Source: Xanthobacteraceae bacterium (GTDB lineage Bacteria; Pseudomonadota; Alphaproteobacteria; Rhizobiales; Xanthobacteraceae). Taken from it: 43,830 nt of DNA. The DNA is taken from the NCBI GenBank assembly GCA_019746135.1, contig JAIESI010000350.1, forward strand, positions 1-43,830, given 5' to 3'. Under the pieces are notes generated by a model that was given only the letters and a program-made list of their open reading frames with translations, made no database searches and was not told the origin of the DNA. Of this stretch, positions 9,629-17,311 are shown in pieces; position 1 is the stretch's first letter, and each line of letters begins with the position of its first letter. Made by a program: the position numbers and the translations under genes.

Positions 9629-10008
9629 CTCACTTTATGAATGACTGATGAATGACGGCGGGAGCGACCGGGCAATCCTTCGCATTGTCCCAGGTCGTGA
9701 AATTTCACGGAATTGGTCGGCGGACGAAGCGTGATCGCACGATGGCACCGGCAGGAAAGAAGGGTCAAGCATGGCAGTCCGCGACAGGAACCTGGAAGTT
9801 ATGACGCCTATATGGCGAAACATTTCGCCGGTGTGTCGAACTTGTCCCGCACTGCGACAACGAGGCCGCTTGATCGGCCGCGCCATGCTTGGTTTCGATA
9901 CGCTGCTTTGGGAAGGAGCAATCAAAGGTGCCAAAGGGTGCCACGTGTGGCACAGCTCTTTAGCTGGAACAGTTTTGCTTCGGCGAAACGAAATTGGAGG
10001 TAAAAAAT
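9629..10008. other. Divergent intergenic region with palindromes
   Basis: Divides the minus-strand carbamoyltransferase from the plus-strand small-protein genes; no gene supported. Two inverted repeats stand out: GGCGAAA-CA-TTTCGCC (9814–9829) and GTGCCAC-GT-GTGGCAC (9938–9953). The second lies about 55 bases before the start of the His-rich protein and is preceded by a partial direct repeat GGTGCCA. Either could be an operator. A GGAGG ribosome site sits at 9996–10000. Confidence 0.5.
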
Positions 10009-10320
10009 ATGGCGACCAACAACTCTGGCGGCATTGTGCGGAAGTACCTGGCGCGCGTGTTGGCGGCAGGAGCGCTTCTCGCGGTCTATGCCGCCGGCAC
10101 ACTGACGGTGTCCGGCCTGTTCCTCGCGTCGACGGCCTCTGACGCCCGGGCGCAACATCATCATGGTGGACACGGCCGCGGGCATGGTCATGGTCGTGGT
10201 CATGCTCGTGGTCATCGTCATGGCCATCGGCATCACCACCGTCATCACCGCGGCCACCGCCATTGGGGCGTTTGCCACGACCGCTGGAGCAGCCGTCGCT
10301 ACGGCTGCTGGAGGTGGTAG
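10009..10320 (+). CDS. Small exported His/Gly/Arg-rich protein
   Basis: 103 aa. After a short charged N-terminus comes a long hydrophobic stretch (YLARVLAAGALLAVYAAGTL onward) ending in a plausible signal-peptidase site, ARA|QHHH. The mature part is about half histidine, arginine and glycine in HGH/HRH/HHRH repeats and ends RRYGCWRW. Such histidine density suggests metal (Ni, Zn, Cu) binding in the periplasm, but this is only inferred from composition. The ATG at 10009 is chosen because GGAGG ends 8 bases before it; the upstream TTG at 9994 overlaps that site. A strong terminator follows. No family recognised. Confidence 0.72.
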   Translation: MATNNSGGIVRKYLARVLAAGALLAVYAAGTLTVSGLFLASTASDARAQHHHGGHGRGHGHGRGHARGHRHGHRHHHRHHRGHRHWGVCHDRWSSRRYGCWRW

Positions 10321-10344
10321 GCGGTCCAAATTTCGAGAGTTGCC

Positions 10345-10379
10345 CAGCCGGCCGCGCTCGCGGCCGGCTGATTTTTTTT
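10345..10379 (+). terminator. Rho-independent terminator
   Basis: Perfect 11-bp stem, CAGCCGGCCGC with GCGGCCGGCTG (10345–10370), loop GCTC, followed by A and a run of eight T. It lies 24 bases after the stop of the His-rich protein gene and separates it from the next small gene. Confidence 0.92.
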
Positions 10380-10506
10380 CGGCGTCGCCGGCGGATCGAA
10401 TCGGCTACCTGAAATGTGCCGAGCCGGGACGGACTTGGAGTACACGGGGCCCTGCAAAGAACGACTTCGAGACCGGATCACGCCGCGACAACCAAGGAGG
10501 GTCACC

Positions 10507-10752
10507 ATGCGCCGCATCCTGCTTTCGCTCACCGTCGCTTCCGCCATCGTGACGGCGGCCGCGCTCGCCACGCCGGCCAGCGCCATGACCGTCGGCACCG
10601 CTTTCGGAATTCAGGCTGCAGTGGACGAAACCCGCATCCTGGATGACGTCGCCTATGTCTGCCGGCACCGCTACTACAGCAGCCGGCGGGTCTGCTGGTG
10701 GCGGCCCGGCGGCTACTCCTGGCGCCCGTGGCGTCGCTGGCGTCGTTACTGA
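10507..10752 (+). CDS. Small exported Arg/Trp-rich protein
   Basis: 81 aa. A textbook signal peptide, MRRILLSLTVASAIVTAAAL up to TPASA, is followed by a short mature region of about 55 residues. This contains VCRHRYYSSRRVCWWRPGG with two cysteines and then a tail of tryptophan and arginine (RPWRRWRRY). The start is fixed by AAGGAGG at 10494–10500, 6 bases before the ATG. Short CR…CWW secreted proteins of this sort are common in Bradyrhizobiaceae and have no known function. The cationic, tryptophan-rich tail could bind membranes or polyanions. It has its own leader region after the preceding terminator. Confidence 0.75.
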   Translation: MRRILLSLTVASAIVTAAALATPASAMTVGTAFGIQAAVDETRILDDVAYVCRHRYYSSRRVCWWRPGGYSWRPWRRWRRY

Positions 10753-10966
10753 GGTTGCCGCGATAAGTTATTGGCACAGCACAAACTTCCCCGACATGAA
10801 TCTGCCGCCAGAGGCCTGGACCCGGAGTTCGCGCCATGGCTCGGGCGCCCCCCCGAACCACGACACTGGCGCCTTGCGGTTGCTCCCGGGATCGGGCAAA
10901 TTATGGTTAATGCGGCGCTTCGAGTGAGCCTTGGGTCGAGGCCCCCAGGGTGGTGGAGTGCATAAC

Positions 10967-11182
10967 GTGCGTCATCTGTTTGTGGCGGCATGCCTCGCTG
11001 CCGTTTTCTCCCTGGTGCACATTTCGGGCAGCCAGGCCGGCTCGGTGAAGGGCGCGGCGAACGCGTGGTATTCGTCGGCAGGCACCGCACCGGTTTCGCG
11101 GGCCGCAGATCAGGTGCCAGCCAATTGCATTCGCGAGGCCTGTGGCCGGCTGTTCTGCTGGAACACCGGCAGCCGACGCTAG
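10967..11182 (+). CDS. Small exported protein, two-cysteine C-terminus
   Basis: 71 aa from a GTG start (10967); GGTGGAG lies about 9 bases upstream. An in-frame GTG at 10958 and an ATG at 10931 are alternatives. A signal peptide (VRHLFVAACLAAVFSLVHIS) precedes a short mature part with CIREACGRLFCWNTGSRR. The closing CW pattern recalls the preceding small gene. It ends 24 bases from the convergent recO stop. Coding status rests on the signal peptide and composition only. Confidence 0.5.
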   Translation: MRHLFVAACLAAVFSLVHISGSQAGSVKGAANAWYSSAGTAPVSRAADQVPANCIREACGRLFCWNTGSRR

Positions 11183-11206
11183 GCCCGGCACAGGCCGCGA
11201 TGGTCG

Positions 11207-11947
11207 CTAAAGCGCGATGCGCGCCGGCGGCCGCCGGCCAAGCACGGCGGACACGAAGCCGTCGCGGGCATCGACGAACGCCAGTCCTCGCGGCTCAAGC
11301 ACTCTTCGAACGATAAAAAAGCCGGTCAGCTCGAAGCCGTGGGCGAGGTCCTCGGGCGATGGCGTGACGTCCTCCGACAGAAACGCCGGCAGCCGGAACA
11401 GCCGGTCCTGCCAGGGCGCTGCCGCCGCCCGCGACACCGCGCGGCCCGATTTCGGCGAGACGAAGCCGAGATCGCCGCCGGTCCCGGTCGCGGCGCAGCT
11501 TTCCAGATCGAGGCCGAAGCCGAGTTCGGCGAGCATCTGCAGCTCGAAGCGCACCATCGCCGCTGCCAGTGCGAGCGGATCGCCGAACAGGTCGAGAATC
11601 TCGGCCAGCCGGTCGTGCACGTCCGGATGCGGATCGCGCTCCGGCAGCAGCCGGCACAGCGCGGCGAGATGCGTGATGCCGTAAACCGCATGCGAGGCGG
11701 TCAGCAGCGAAGCGCCATAGAGTTGCAGCGGCTCGACCTGGTAGTGCCCCAGGTGCTCGTCAAGCCGCGCCCGCCACACCACCCGCACGACATTGCCGGG
11801 CTGCAGCATCGGCCGCAGCCTGGAACCTGCGCCGCCGCGCACCAGCCCGAGATGGCGTCCATGACCGTGGGTCATCACCTCAAGAATGGCGTTGGCCTCG
11901 CCATGCTTGCGGGTGCCGAGCACGATGCCTTCGTCGGTCCATTCCAT
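11207..11947 (-). CDS. recO: DNA repair protein RecO
   Basis: 246 aa. RecO anneals complementary strands and, with RecR, loads RecA on SSB-coated DNA in RecF-pathway repair. The N-terminal OB fold is recognisable from [21 protein letters not shown] and the LVRGGAGSR region (residues ~1–80). The helical C-terminal domain follows, ending [20 protein letters not shown]. The length is normal. No zinc-binding Cys4 cluster is visible, as in several alphaproteobacterial RecO proteins. It follows the exported-protein gene by 36 bases and is the last gene of the rnc–era–recO block. Confidence 0.93.
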   Translation of the reverse strand: MEWTDEGIVLGTRKHGEANAILEVMTHGHGRHLGLVRGGAGSRLRPMLQPGNVVRVVWRARLDEHLGHYQVEPLQLYGASLLTASHAVYGITHLAALCRLLPERDPHPDVHDRLAEILDLFGDPLALAAAMVRFELQMLAELGFGLDLESCAATGTGGDLGFVSPKSGRAVSRAAAAPWQDRLFRLPAFLSEDVTPSPEDLAHGFELTGFFIVRRVLEPRGLAFVDARDGFVSAVLGRRPPARIAL

Positions 11948-11983
11948 CGGATGTCTAAGTCTTAGTCCCTGCCGGGCGGCTCC

Positions 11984-13033
11984 TCAACGTCTCTTCAGCG
12001 CCAGCGGACGCGGATTGCGGCGCTGCGCCTCGTCGTCCGGAATCACAAAGCACAGCGGCCGGTCGGCCGCCTTGACCGCGCGCGACGCCGCGCAGCGGTG
12101 AAAAACCGCAAGATCACCCACCTCGCGATAAAGCATGTAGGGATGCACCAGAAATCGCGCCGAGCCATCGATGAAATTGCCGAAACGGTCGATCTTGCCT
12201 CTCACCCCGGGATCAGCGGCGACCATGGCGTCGCGCAAGCCGTCGCCTTCGATGAAGTTTTCCGGAAGCTGGTCGAACGGTCCGTCCAGGGCGGTGTTGA
12301 GCCGGGACTGCCGCTCGTTGACGCCGATCAGGATTTTCCGCTTGTCCCACAGGTAGAACGCAAAGCCGGTGCGTTTGCCGATGACAGTCTGGTTCAACGT
12401 CTTGTGCGGGACAAATTCGTCGGCGACGGCTTCGCTCTCGTCGAGCAGGAAGTGGAACACCTTCAGCCGGGTGTTGAACACGAAGAAAAAGCGAATTCCG
12501 GACTCGTCGAACACCGGTCCGAGAAACCGCTCATCCGCCGTCAGATACCCCGCCGGCGGCTTGACCTTCGACAGATCGTTGAGCGCAAAGCTGACGCTTT
12601 TTCCTCGCGCCGACAGGCGGTACTCGAGCGCCGCGAGTCTCTCGACCGCCACGCCCTCGCCTGTCCCGAACGTGCCGTGCCGGTCATCCGGCTCCGCGTT
12701 CCAGTCGGTCGGCTCCTCGCTGAACGAGAAGTGCACCTTGCCGTCGTCGCGATCCGCCGCCGCCAGCCGGATGTTTCCGGCGTAGCGCACGCCGTTGTGG
12801 GCGAAGCGGACGTAGTAGTAGTTCTCGGTCGGCAGCACCTTCACCCGCTCCGGAAGGCTCCCGAGCACGGCGAGAAACACCGCGAGCGGATCGTTGACGG
12901 CAAGCGTGCCGCCGCCCGGCAGTTCGGCGACATCCGCCTCGTTGGTCTGGAGGGCGAGCCGGTCCCGCTCCTGCGCGGCGGCCGCCGCGCCCGCGAGCAG
13001 CAACACGGAAGCGACCAAAGCCCGGGCGATCAT
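11984..13033 (-). CDS. Conserved exported protein between era and recO, function unknown
   Basis: 349 aa. The signal peptide MIARALVASVLLLAGAAAAA is followed by a soluble, probably periplasmic, protein. No catalytic motif was recognised. Visible features are a charged N-terminal part (TENYYYVRFAHNGVRYAGN), a beta-rich middle, and a C-terminal part with FLVHPYMLYREVGDLAVFHR and two cysteines. The frame is open to 13180, but ATG 13033 is selected because it is preceded directly by the era stop (13041) and begins a clean signal peptide. The position inside a DNA/RNA-maintenance operon is likely to reflect co-transcription rather than shared function. Confidence 0.75.
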   Translation of the reverse strand: MIARALVASVLLLAGAAAAAQERDRLALQTNEADVAELPGGGTLAVNDPLAVFLAVLGSLPERVKVLPTENYYYVRFAHNGVRYAGNIRLAAADRDDGKVHFSFSEEPTDWNAEPDDRHGTFGTGEGVAVERLAALEYRLSARGKSVSFALNDLSKVKPPAGYLTADERFLGPVFDESGIRFFFVFNTRLKVFHFLLDESEAVADEFVPHKTLNQTVIGKRTGFAFYLWDKRKILIGVNERQSRLNTALDGPFDQLPENFIEGDGLRDAMVAADPGVRGKIDRFGNFIDGSARFLVHPYMLYREVGDLAVFHRCAASRAVKAADRPLCFVIPDDEAQRRNPRPLALKRR

Positions 13034-13040
13034 GCCCCGC

Positions 13041-13964
13041 TCACTCCTTGGGAAACTCCAGTCCCATCTGCCGGTAGCGTTCCGGATCGTCGCCCCAGCC
13101 CTCGCGCACCTTGACGAACAGGAACAGGTGAACCGGCTTCTCGATGATCTCGGCAAGCTCGCGTCGCGACGCTTCGCCAATCGCCCTGATCGACTGGCCC
13201 GACTTGCCGAGCACGATCTTGCGCTGGCTTTCGCGCTCCACGTAGATCGTCTGCTCGATCCGCACCGAGCCGTCCTTGCGCTCGGTCCAGGTCTCGGTCT
13301 CGACGGTCGATTGGTACGGCAATTCCTGGTGCAGCTTCAGGTAAAGCTTTTCGCGGGTGATCTCCGCCGCAAGCTGGCGCAGCGGCGCGTCCGACACTTC
13401 ATCCTCGGGATAGTGCCACGGACCGGCCGGCACGTGCTCGGCGAGCCACTTGCGCACGTCGGCGACGCCGCTGCCGGACAGCGCCGAAATCATGAAGGTC
13501 GCGTCGAACCTGCCACGCTCGTTGGCGGCCTGCGCCAGCGCCAGAAGCTTTTCCTTCTCGACAATATCGACCTTGTTGAGGATCAAAAGCTTCGGCTGCC
13601 GCACCTCGTCGAGCTTGTTCAGGATCGCTTCGGCCTCCTCGTCGAGGCCCTTCTTGGCATCGATCAGCACCGCGACCACGTCCGCGTCGTGGGCGCCGGT
13701 CCAGGCGGTCGACACCATCGCGCGATCGAGCCTGCGCCGCGGCGCGAAGATCCCCGGCGTATCGATGAATATGAGCTGGGCCGGCCCTTCCATCGCGATG
13801 CCGCGAACGAGCGTGCGCGTGGTCTGCACCTTCGGCGTGACGATGGCGACCTTGCTGCCGACCAGCGCGTTGGTCAGCGTCGACTTGCCGGCATTGGGCG
13901 CGCCGATCAGCGCGATGAAACCGCACCGCGTGTCCGTTCCGGCCCCGGCCGCATGCTCAGCCAT
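13041..13964 (-). CDS. era: GTPase Era
   Basis: 307-aa Ras-like GTPase that binds the 3' end of 16S rRNA and assists 30S maturation. GTPase motifs: G1 GAPNAGKST, switch TTRT, G3 DTPG, G4 NKVD, G5 SAL. The C-terminal KH domain carries GKSGQSIRAIGEASR. The open frame extends far upstream (to 14900), but the ATG at 13964 overlaps the rnc stop by one base (TGATG), indicating translational coupling. RNase III immediately upstream processes rRNA precursors, so the pair acts in one pathway. Confidence 0.96.
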   Translation of the reverse strand: MAEHAAGAGTDTRCGFIALIGAPNAGKSTLTNALVGSKVAIVTPKVQTTRTLVRGIAMEGPAQLIFIDTPGIFAPRRRLDRAMVSTAWTGAHDADVVAVLIDAKKGLDEEAEAILNKLDEVRQPKLLILNKVDIVEKEKLLALAQAANERGRFDATFMISALSGSGVADVRKWLAEHVPAGPWHYPEDEVSDAPLRQLAAEITREKLYLKLHQELPYQSTVETETWTERKDGSVRIEQTIYVERESQRKIVLGKSGQSIRAIGEASRRELAEIIEKPVHLFLFVKVREGWGDDPERYRQMGLEFPKE

Positions 13965-14791
13965 CACAGTGGTTCCGTCTTCACGCCCTCGCGCTTGAGC
14001 AGCGCCTCGGCAGCGGCCTGCTCGGCCGAACGCTTCGAGCGTCCCGAGCCCTCGGCCGGCTCCTTGTTCGGAAGCTTCACCTCGATGCGAAACACCGGGC
14101 TGTGGTGCGGTCCAGTGCGCTCGACCTCGCGATAGGCCGGCGTCGGCAGGCCGCGCGCCTGCGCCCATTCCTGCAGGACGGTCTTCGGGTCGCGCAGCGG
14201 CCGCGCCGGCGTCCGCATCCGTTCGCCCCAGAGCCGTTCGACGAGCTTCTCCGCCGCCGGATAGCCGCCGTCGAGATAAACCGCACCGACCAGCGCTTCG
14301 CAGACATCGGCGAGGATCGCGGTTCGTGTCCGGCCGCCGGCGTTGTTCTCGGACGAGCCGAGCCGGATCGCCTGGCCGAGCTCGATCGCGCGCGCCACAT
14401 CCGCGCAGGCTTCGCGCCGCACGAGATCGGCCAGCCGCCGCGACAGCTCGCCCTCGTCGGCCTTGGAAAATGCCTGGAACAGCATGTCGGAGATGACGAG
14501 CCCGAGCACGTGATCGCCGAGAAACTCCAGCCGCTGATAGGAGTTCGCACGGTTGCCGCCGGACACCGAAATATGCGTCAGCGACCGGTCGAGCAGGTCG
14601 CGGTCCTTGAAGCGGTAGCCGATGGTCTTTTCCAGCCCGGTCGTCGTCGTGGCGACCCGCTTTCGCGTGCTGCGCGGGCGCCGCTTGACGGGCGGCGAAG
14701 CTGCTACCGGTTCCGGCGCAGCAGTGGGGGCGCTCTCGCTGTCGCGTGGCGCCGGCTTTGATGCGGTGTCTGGCTTTGCTCCGCGCCTCAT
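13964..14791 (-). CDS. rnc: Ribonuclease III
   Basis: 275-aa double-strand-specific endoribonuclease for rRNA and mRNA processing. The family signature is YQRLEFLGDHVLGLVISD, and the second acidic site is DVCEALVGAVYLDGG. A dsRNA-binding domain (DPKTVLQEWAQ to SAEQAAAEALL) ends the protein. Before the catalytic domain lies an unusual ~50-residue Ala/Pro/Ser/Arg-rich extension, absent from the ~226-aa E. coli enzyme. The start at 14791 overlaps the lepB stop as ATGA. An earlier ATG (14851) would run deeper into lepB. Confidence 0.95.
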   Translation of the reverse strand: MRRGAKPDTASKPAPRDSESAPTAAPEPVAASPPVKRRPRSTRKRVATTTTGLEKTIGYRFKDRDLLDRSLTHISVSGGNRANSYQRLEFLGDHVLGLVISDMLFQAFSKADEGELSRRLADLVRREACADVARAIELGQAIRLGSSENNAGGRTRTAILADVCEALVGAVYLDGGYPAAEKLVERLWGERMRTPARPLRDPKTVLQEWAQARGLPTPAYREVERTGPHHSPVFRIEVKLPNKEPAEGSGRSKRSAEQAAAEALLKREGVKTEPL

Positions 14792-15543
14792 CGCACGATC
14801 GTGAACAGGCGGCCCCAGCGCACCGAGAACGGCCAGCGCCAGATTTCCCATGCCCGCTCGCCCTCATGGACTGAGAAGAAGATGAGTTGCGCGCGGCCAA
14901 TGATGTTTTCGAACGGCACGAAACCCACCTGCGGGAAGCGGCTGTCGGTGGAGTTATGCCGGTTGTCGCCCATCATGAAGTAGTTGTCGGGCGGCACCTC
15001 GTAGACCTCGGTGTTGTCCGATTGCAGGTTGTACGGCAGGTCGAGCGTCGTGTAGCTCACGCCGTTCGGCAGCGTCTCGCGCCAGCGGCGCACGCGCGTG
15101 GTGCGGCGGCCCTCTTCCTCGTCGATGAAGTCCTCGATGCGCTCGCGCTTCACCGGCTGGCCGTTGATGTGCAGCACGGCGTCGATCATCTGGATCTTGT
15201 CGCCCGGCAGCCCGACCACGCGCTTGATGTAATCGGTGCTGTCCTCCTTGGGCAGGCGGAACACGACGATGTCGCCGCGCTCGGGCTTGCTGAAAGCGCC
15301 GATCCGGCCGGAGAAAATATTGGGCGAAAGCGGCAGCGAATAGTGGCTGTAGCCGTAGGAATACTTCGACACGAACAGGTAGTCGCCGACCAGCAGCGTC
15401 GCCTTCATCGAGCCGGAGGGGATGTTGAACGGCTGGAAAAAGAAGGTGCGGATCACCAGCGCGATGATGCCGGCATGGATGAGCAGGCGGATGAATTCAC
15501 CGAGGCCCCCCTCGTTACGCTTTGCGCCGCTCATCAAACTCAT
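14788..15543 (-). CDS. lepB: Signal peptidase I
   Basis: 251-aa membrane-bound serine protease that removes signal peptides of exported proteins. One N-terminal membrane helix (LLIHAGIIALVIRTFFFQPF) is followed by the catalytic serine in NIPSGSMKATLLVGDY, the general-base lysine in DYIKRVVGLPGDKI, and the box E motif FMMGDNRHNSTDSR. The ATG at 15543 is preferred; the frame is open to 15633 but the added residues are not family-like. The rnc start overlaps its stop. This enzyme would process the many signal peptides encoded in this window. Confidence 0.95.
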   Translation of the reverse strand: MSLMSGAKRNEGGLGEFIRLLIHAGIIALVIRTFFFQPFNIPSGSMKATLLVGDYLFVSKYSYGYSHYSLPLSPNIFSGRIGAFSKPERGDIVVFRLPKEDSTDYIKRVVGLPGDKIQMIDAVLHINGQPVKRERIEDFIDEEEGRRTTRVRRWRETLPNGVSYTTLDLPYNLQSDNTEVYEVPPDNYFMMGDNRHNSTDSRFPQVGFVPFENIIGRAQLIFFSVHEGERAWEIWRWPFSVRWGRLFTIVR

Positions 15544-15848
15544 TGCCTCATGTCCCTGACTCAGGCCCCGCAGCCTTGTAGCGGCTGGCCCGGCGAGGCG
15601 CAACGAACCGCCCCGGCGCCCGACCGGCCGCATGAGAATCGGATTTCGTTCATAGTTTCAGGGGGTTATTCCACCCTTCCGGAACCGAACGCGGCGGTTC
15701 CGCGACACGGCGGACCGCATTTCATCACGCGATATTTATGCGTCATCAATGCGCCTGCCAGTGTCCCGTTGGCCCCCGAAGTCCGCGAAACCGCCGGCGG
15801 AGTAACCGCGCGAACGTCGGGTCCGGGACCGCAGCGGGCGGCGCGCAG
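15544..15848. other. acpS–lepB intergenic gap
   Basis: 305 bases without a supported gene. It probably holds a separate promoter for lepB–rnc–era, since the acpS side is otherwise tightly packed. No terminator hairpin with a T-run was seen, and a promoter could not be located with confidence. Confidence 0.5.
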
Positions 15849-16259
15849 CTAAGGCTGCGGCTTGGCCGGCACCGCCGAAATGATGACAAAGGCCACCGCC
15901 ATCGGCCCCTCGTCGGAGATCGTCAGATCGATCTGCGGCTCGTAGCCCGCGGGCGTGATCGCCTGAAGCCGTTTCAACGCGCCCCCGGTCAGTTTCATGC
16001 TCGGCTTGCCCGAAGGCAGGTTGACCACGCCCATGTCGCGCCACCACACCCCGCCGCGAATGCCGGTGCCGAGCGCCTTCGAGCAGGCCTCCTTCGCGGC
16101 GAACCGCTTGGCGTAGGTTTCGACGCGATTTTTCCGGCGCTCGGCGCGCGCGCGCTCGCTCTCGGTGAACACGCGGGTGAGAAAGCGGTCGCCGTGCCGC
16201 TCGATCACCTTGGCGACGCGGCGGACGTCGGTGATGTCGGAGCCGAGGCCGAGGATCAT
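15849..16259 (-). CDS. acpS: Holo-[acyl-carrier-protein] synthase
   Basis: 136-aa trimeric phosphopantetheinyl transferase that moves 4'-phosphopantetheine from CoA to a serine of acyl carrier protein, enabling fatty-acid synthesis. Motifs: [15 protein letters not shown] (Mg-binding aspartate) and [15 protein letters not shown] (catalytic glutamate). Full length. It starts 21 bases after pdxJ ends, on the same strand, as in related genomes. Confidence 0.95.
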   Translation of the reverse strand: MILGLGSDITDVRRVAKVIERHGDRFLTRVFTESERARAERRKNRVETYAKRFAAKEACSKALGTGIRGGVWWRDMGVVNLPSGKPSMKLTGGALKRLQAITPAGYEPQIDLTISDEGPMAVAFVIISAVPAKPQP

Positions 16260-16280
16260 GCCGTGCTCATTTCTGCTGGC

Positions 16281-17039
16281 TCATGCCGAAAGTTTTGCGC
16301 GGCCGCGCTCCATGGCCGCGCGCATCTCCCTGATCGTGTGCGCGAGCCCCGTGAACACGGCTTCGCCGACGAGGAAGTGCCCGATATTGAGCTCGATGAT
16401 CTCGGGCAGCGTCGAAATCGTCTCGGCGCTGGCATAGTCGAGACCGTGGCCGGCATGAACCTCGAGGCCGAGGCTTGCGGCGAGTTTCGCACCGGCGCGG
16501 ATGCGCTGCCATTCGACCTGCGCGGCGCTTGTGTCGCCGTCGATCAGGGCATGGCACCACGCGCCGGTGTGAATCTCGATGACCGGCGCCTTGACCAGCA
16601 CGGCGGCTTGAATCTGCCGCGGATCGGCGGCGATGAACAGCGACACCCGGATACCGGCCTCGCGCAGCGCAGCAATCCTGGGGGCGAATTCATTGTGCTG
16701 TCCCGCCACGTCGAGACCGCCTTCGGTGGTGCGTTCGGCGCGGCGCTCCGGCACGAGGCAGGCCGCGTGCGGGCGCGTGCGCACGGCGATGCCGATCATC
16801 TCGTCGGTCGCCGCCATCTCGAGGTTGAGCGGCTTGACGATACCGGCCTTGAGCCGCGCGATATCGTCGTCGCTGATATGCCGACGATCCTCACGCAGAT
16901 GCGCGGTGATGCCGTCCGCGCCGGCTTCGATCGCCACCAGCGCCGCGCGCACCGGATCGGGATGCCGCCCGCCGCGGGCGTTCCGGATCGTGGCGACATG
17001 GTCGATGTTGACGCCGAGACGAAGATGCGAACTAGCCAT
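16281..17039 (-). CDS. pdxJ: Pyridoxine 5'-phosphate synthase
   Basis: 252-aa TIM-barrel enzyme that condenses 1-deoxy-D-xylulose 5-phosphate with 3-amino-2-oxopropyl phosphate to pyridoxine 5'-phosphate in DXP-dependent vitamin B6 synthesis. Motifs: [45 protein letters not shown] and VHAGHGLDY. The ATG at 17039 is preferred over the adjacent GTG at 17042. It is followed by acpS. The pyrE gene that I recall between rsh and pdxJ in some rhizobia is not present here. Confidence 0.95.
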   Translation of the reverse strand: MASSHLRLGVNIDHVATIRNARGGRHPDPVRAALVAIEAGADGITAHLREDRRHISDDDIARLKAGIVKPLNLEMAATDEMIGIAVRTRPHAACLVPERRAERTTEGGLDVAGQHNEFAPRIAALREAGIRVSLFIAADPRQIQAAVLVKAPVIEIHTGAWCHALIDGDTSAAQVEWQRIRAGAKLAASLGLEVHAGHGLDYASAETISTLPEIIELNIGHFLVGEAVFTGLAHTIREMRAAMERGRAKLSA

Positions 17040-17311
17040 CACGGTTTTTCGCGCAGGCGGGGCAACCGCGTTAGGGGCCGCTCAGCAAGCGACCGCCCAC
17101 CGCCATTTCGAAGCTGCTTTTCGCGCAAGATCACTTCCGCACCTTGTCGGACAATAGATAACTCCGCGCTCCTCACTTTTATGGCCTTGGGCAGTACGAT
17201 GTAACGTCCGTGGCCGGAGGCGAATACGCGAGCTCGCAGCATGCACCGAATCCCCGAAGTCGTTGGCAATCCACCGACAGTCTACAAGTTGCTGCAGTCG
17301 ATCAAAAGCGC

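Noticed and set aside
4949..9640. A 1563-codon open frame on the plus strand
   Set aside because: It lies antisense to parC and the carbamoyltransferase, both certain; its translation is Arg/Ala/Leu/Asp-rich without motifs, the usual mirror of GC-rich third codon positions.
9945..9965. Sigma-54-like promoter (TGGCAC ... TAGC) before the His-rich gene
   Set aside because: The GG–GC spacing is two bases too long and the −12 element reads TTTAGC rather than TTGC.
13041..14900. A 619-codon frame containing era
   Set aside because: Only the last 307 codons are Era; the upstream part is an off-frame reading of rnc. The TGATG overlap with rnc fixes the start.
17039..17269. A 76-codon minus-strand frame whose stop overlaps the pdxJ start (TGATG)
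   Set aside because: The overlap resembles coupling, but the translation has no motif, no ribosome site and a basic, biased composition; probably chance.
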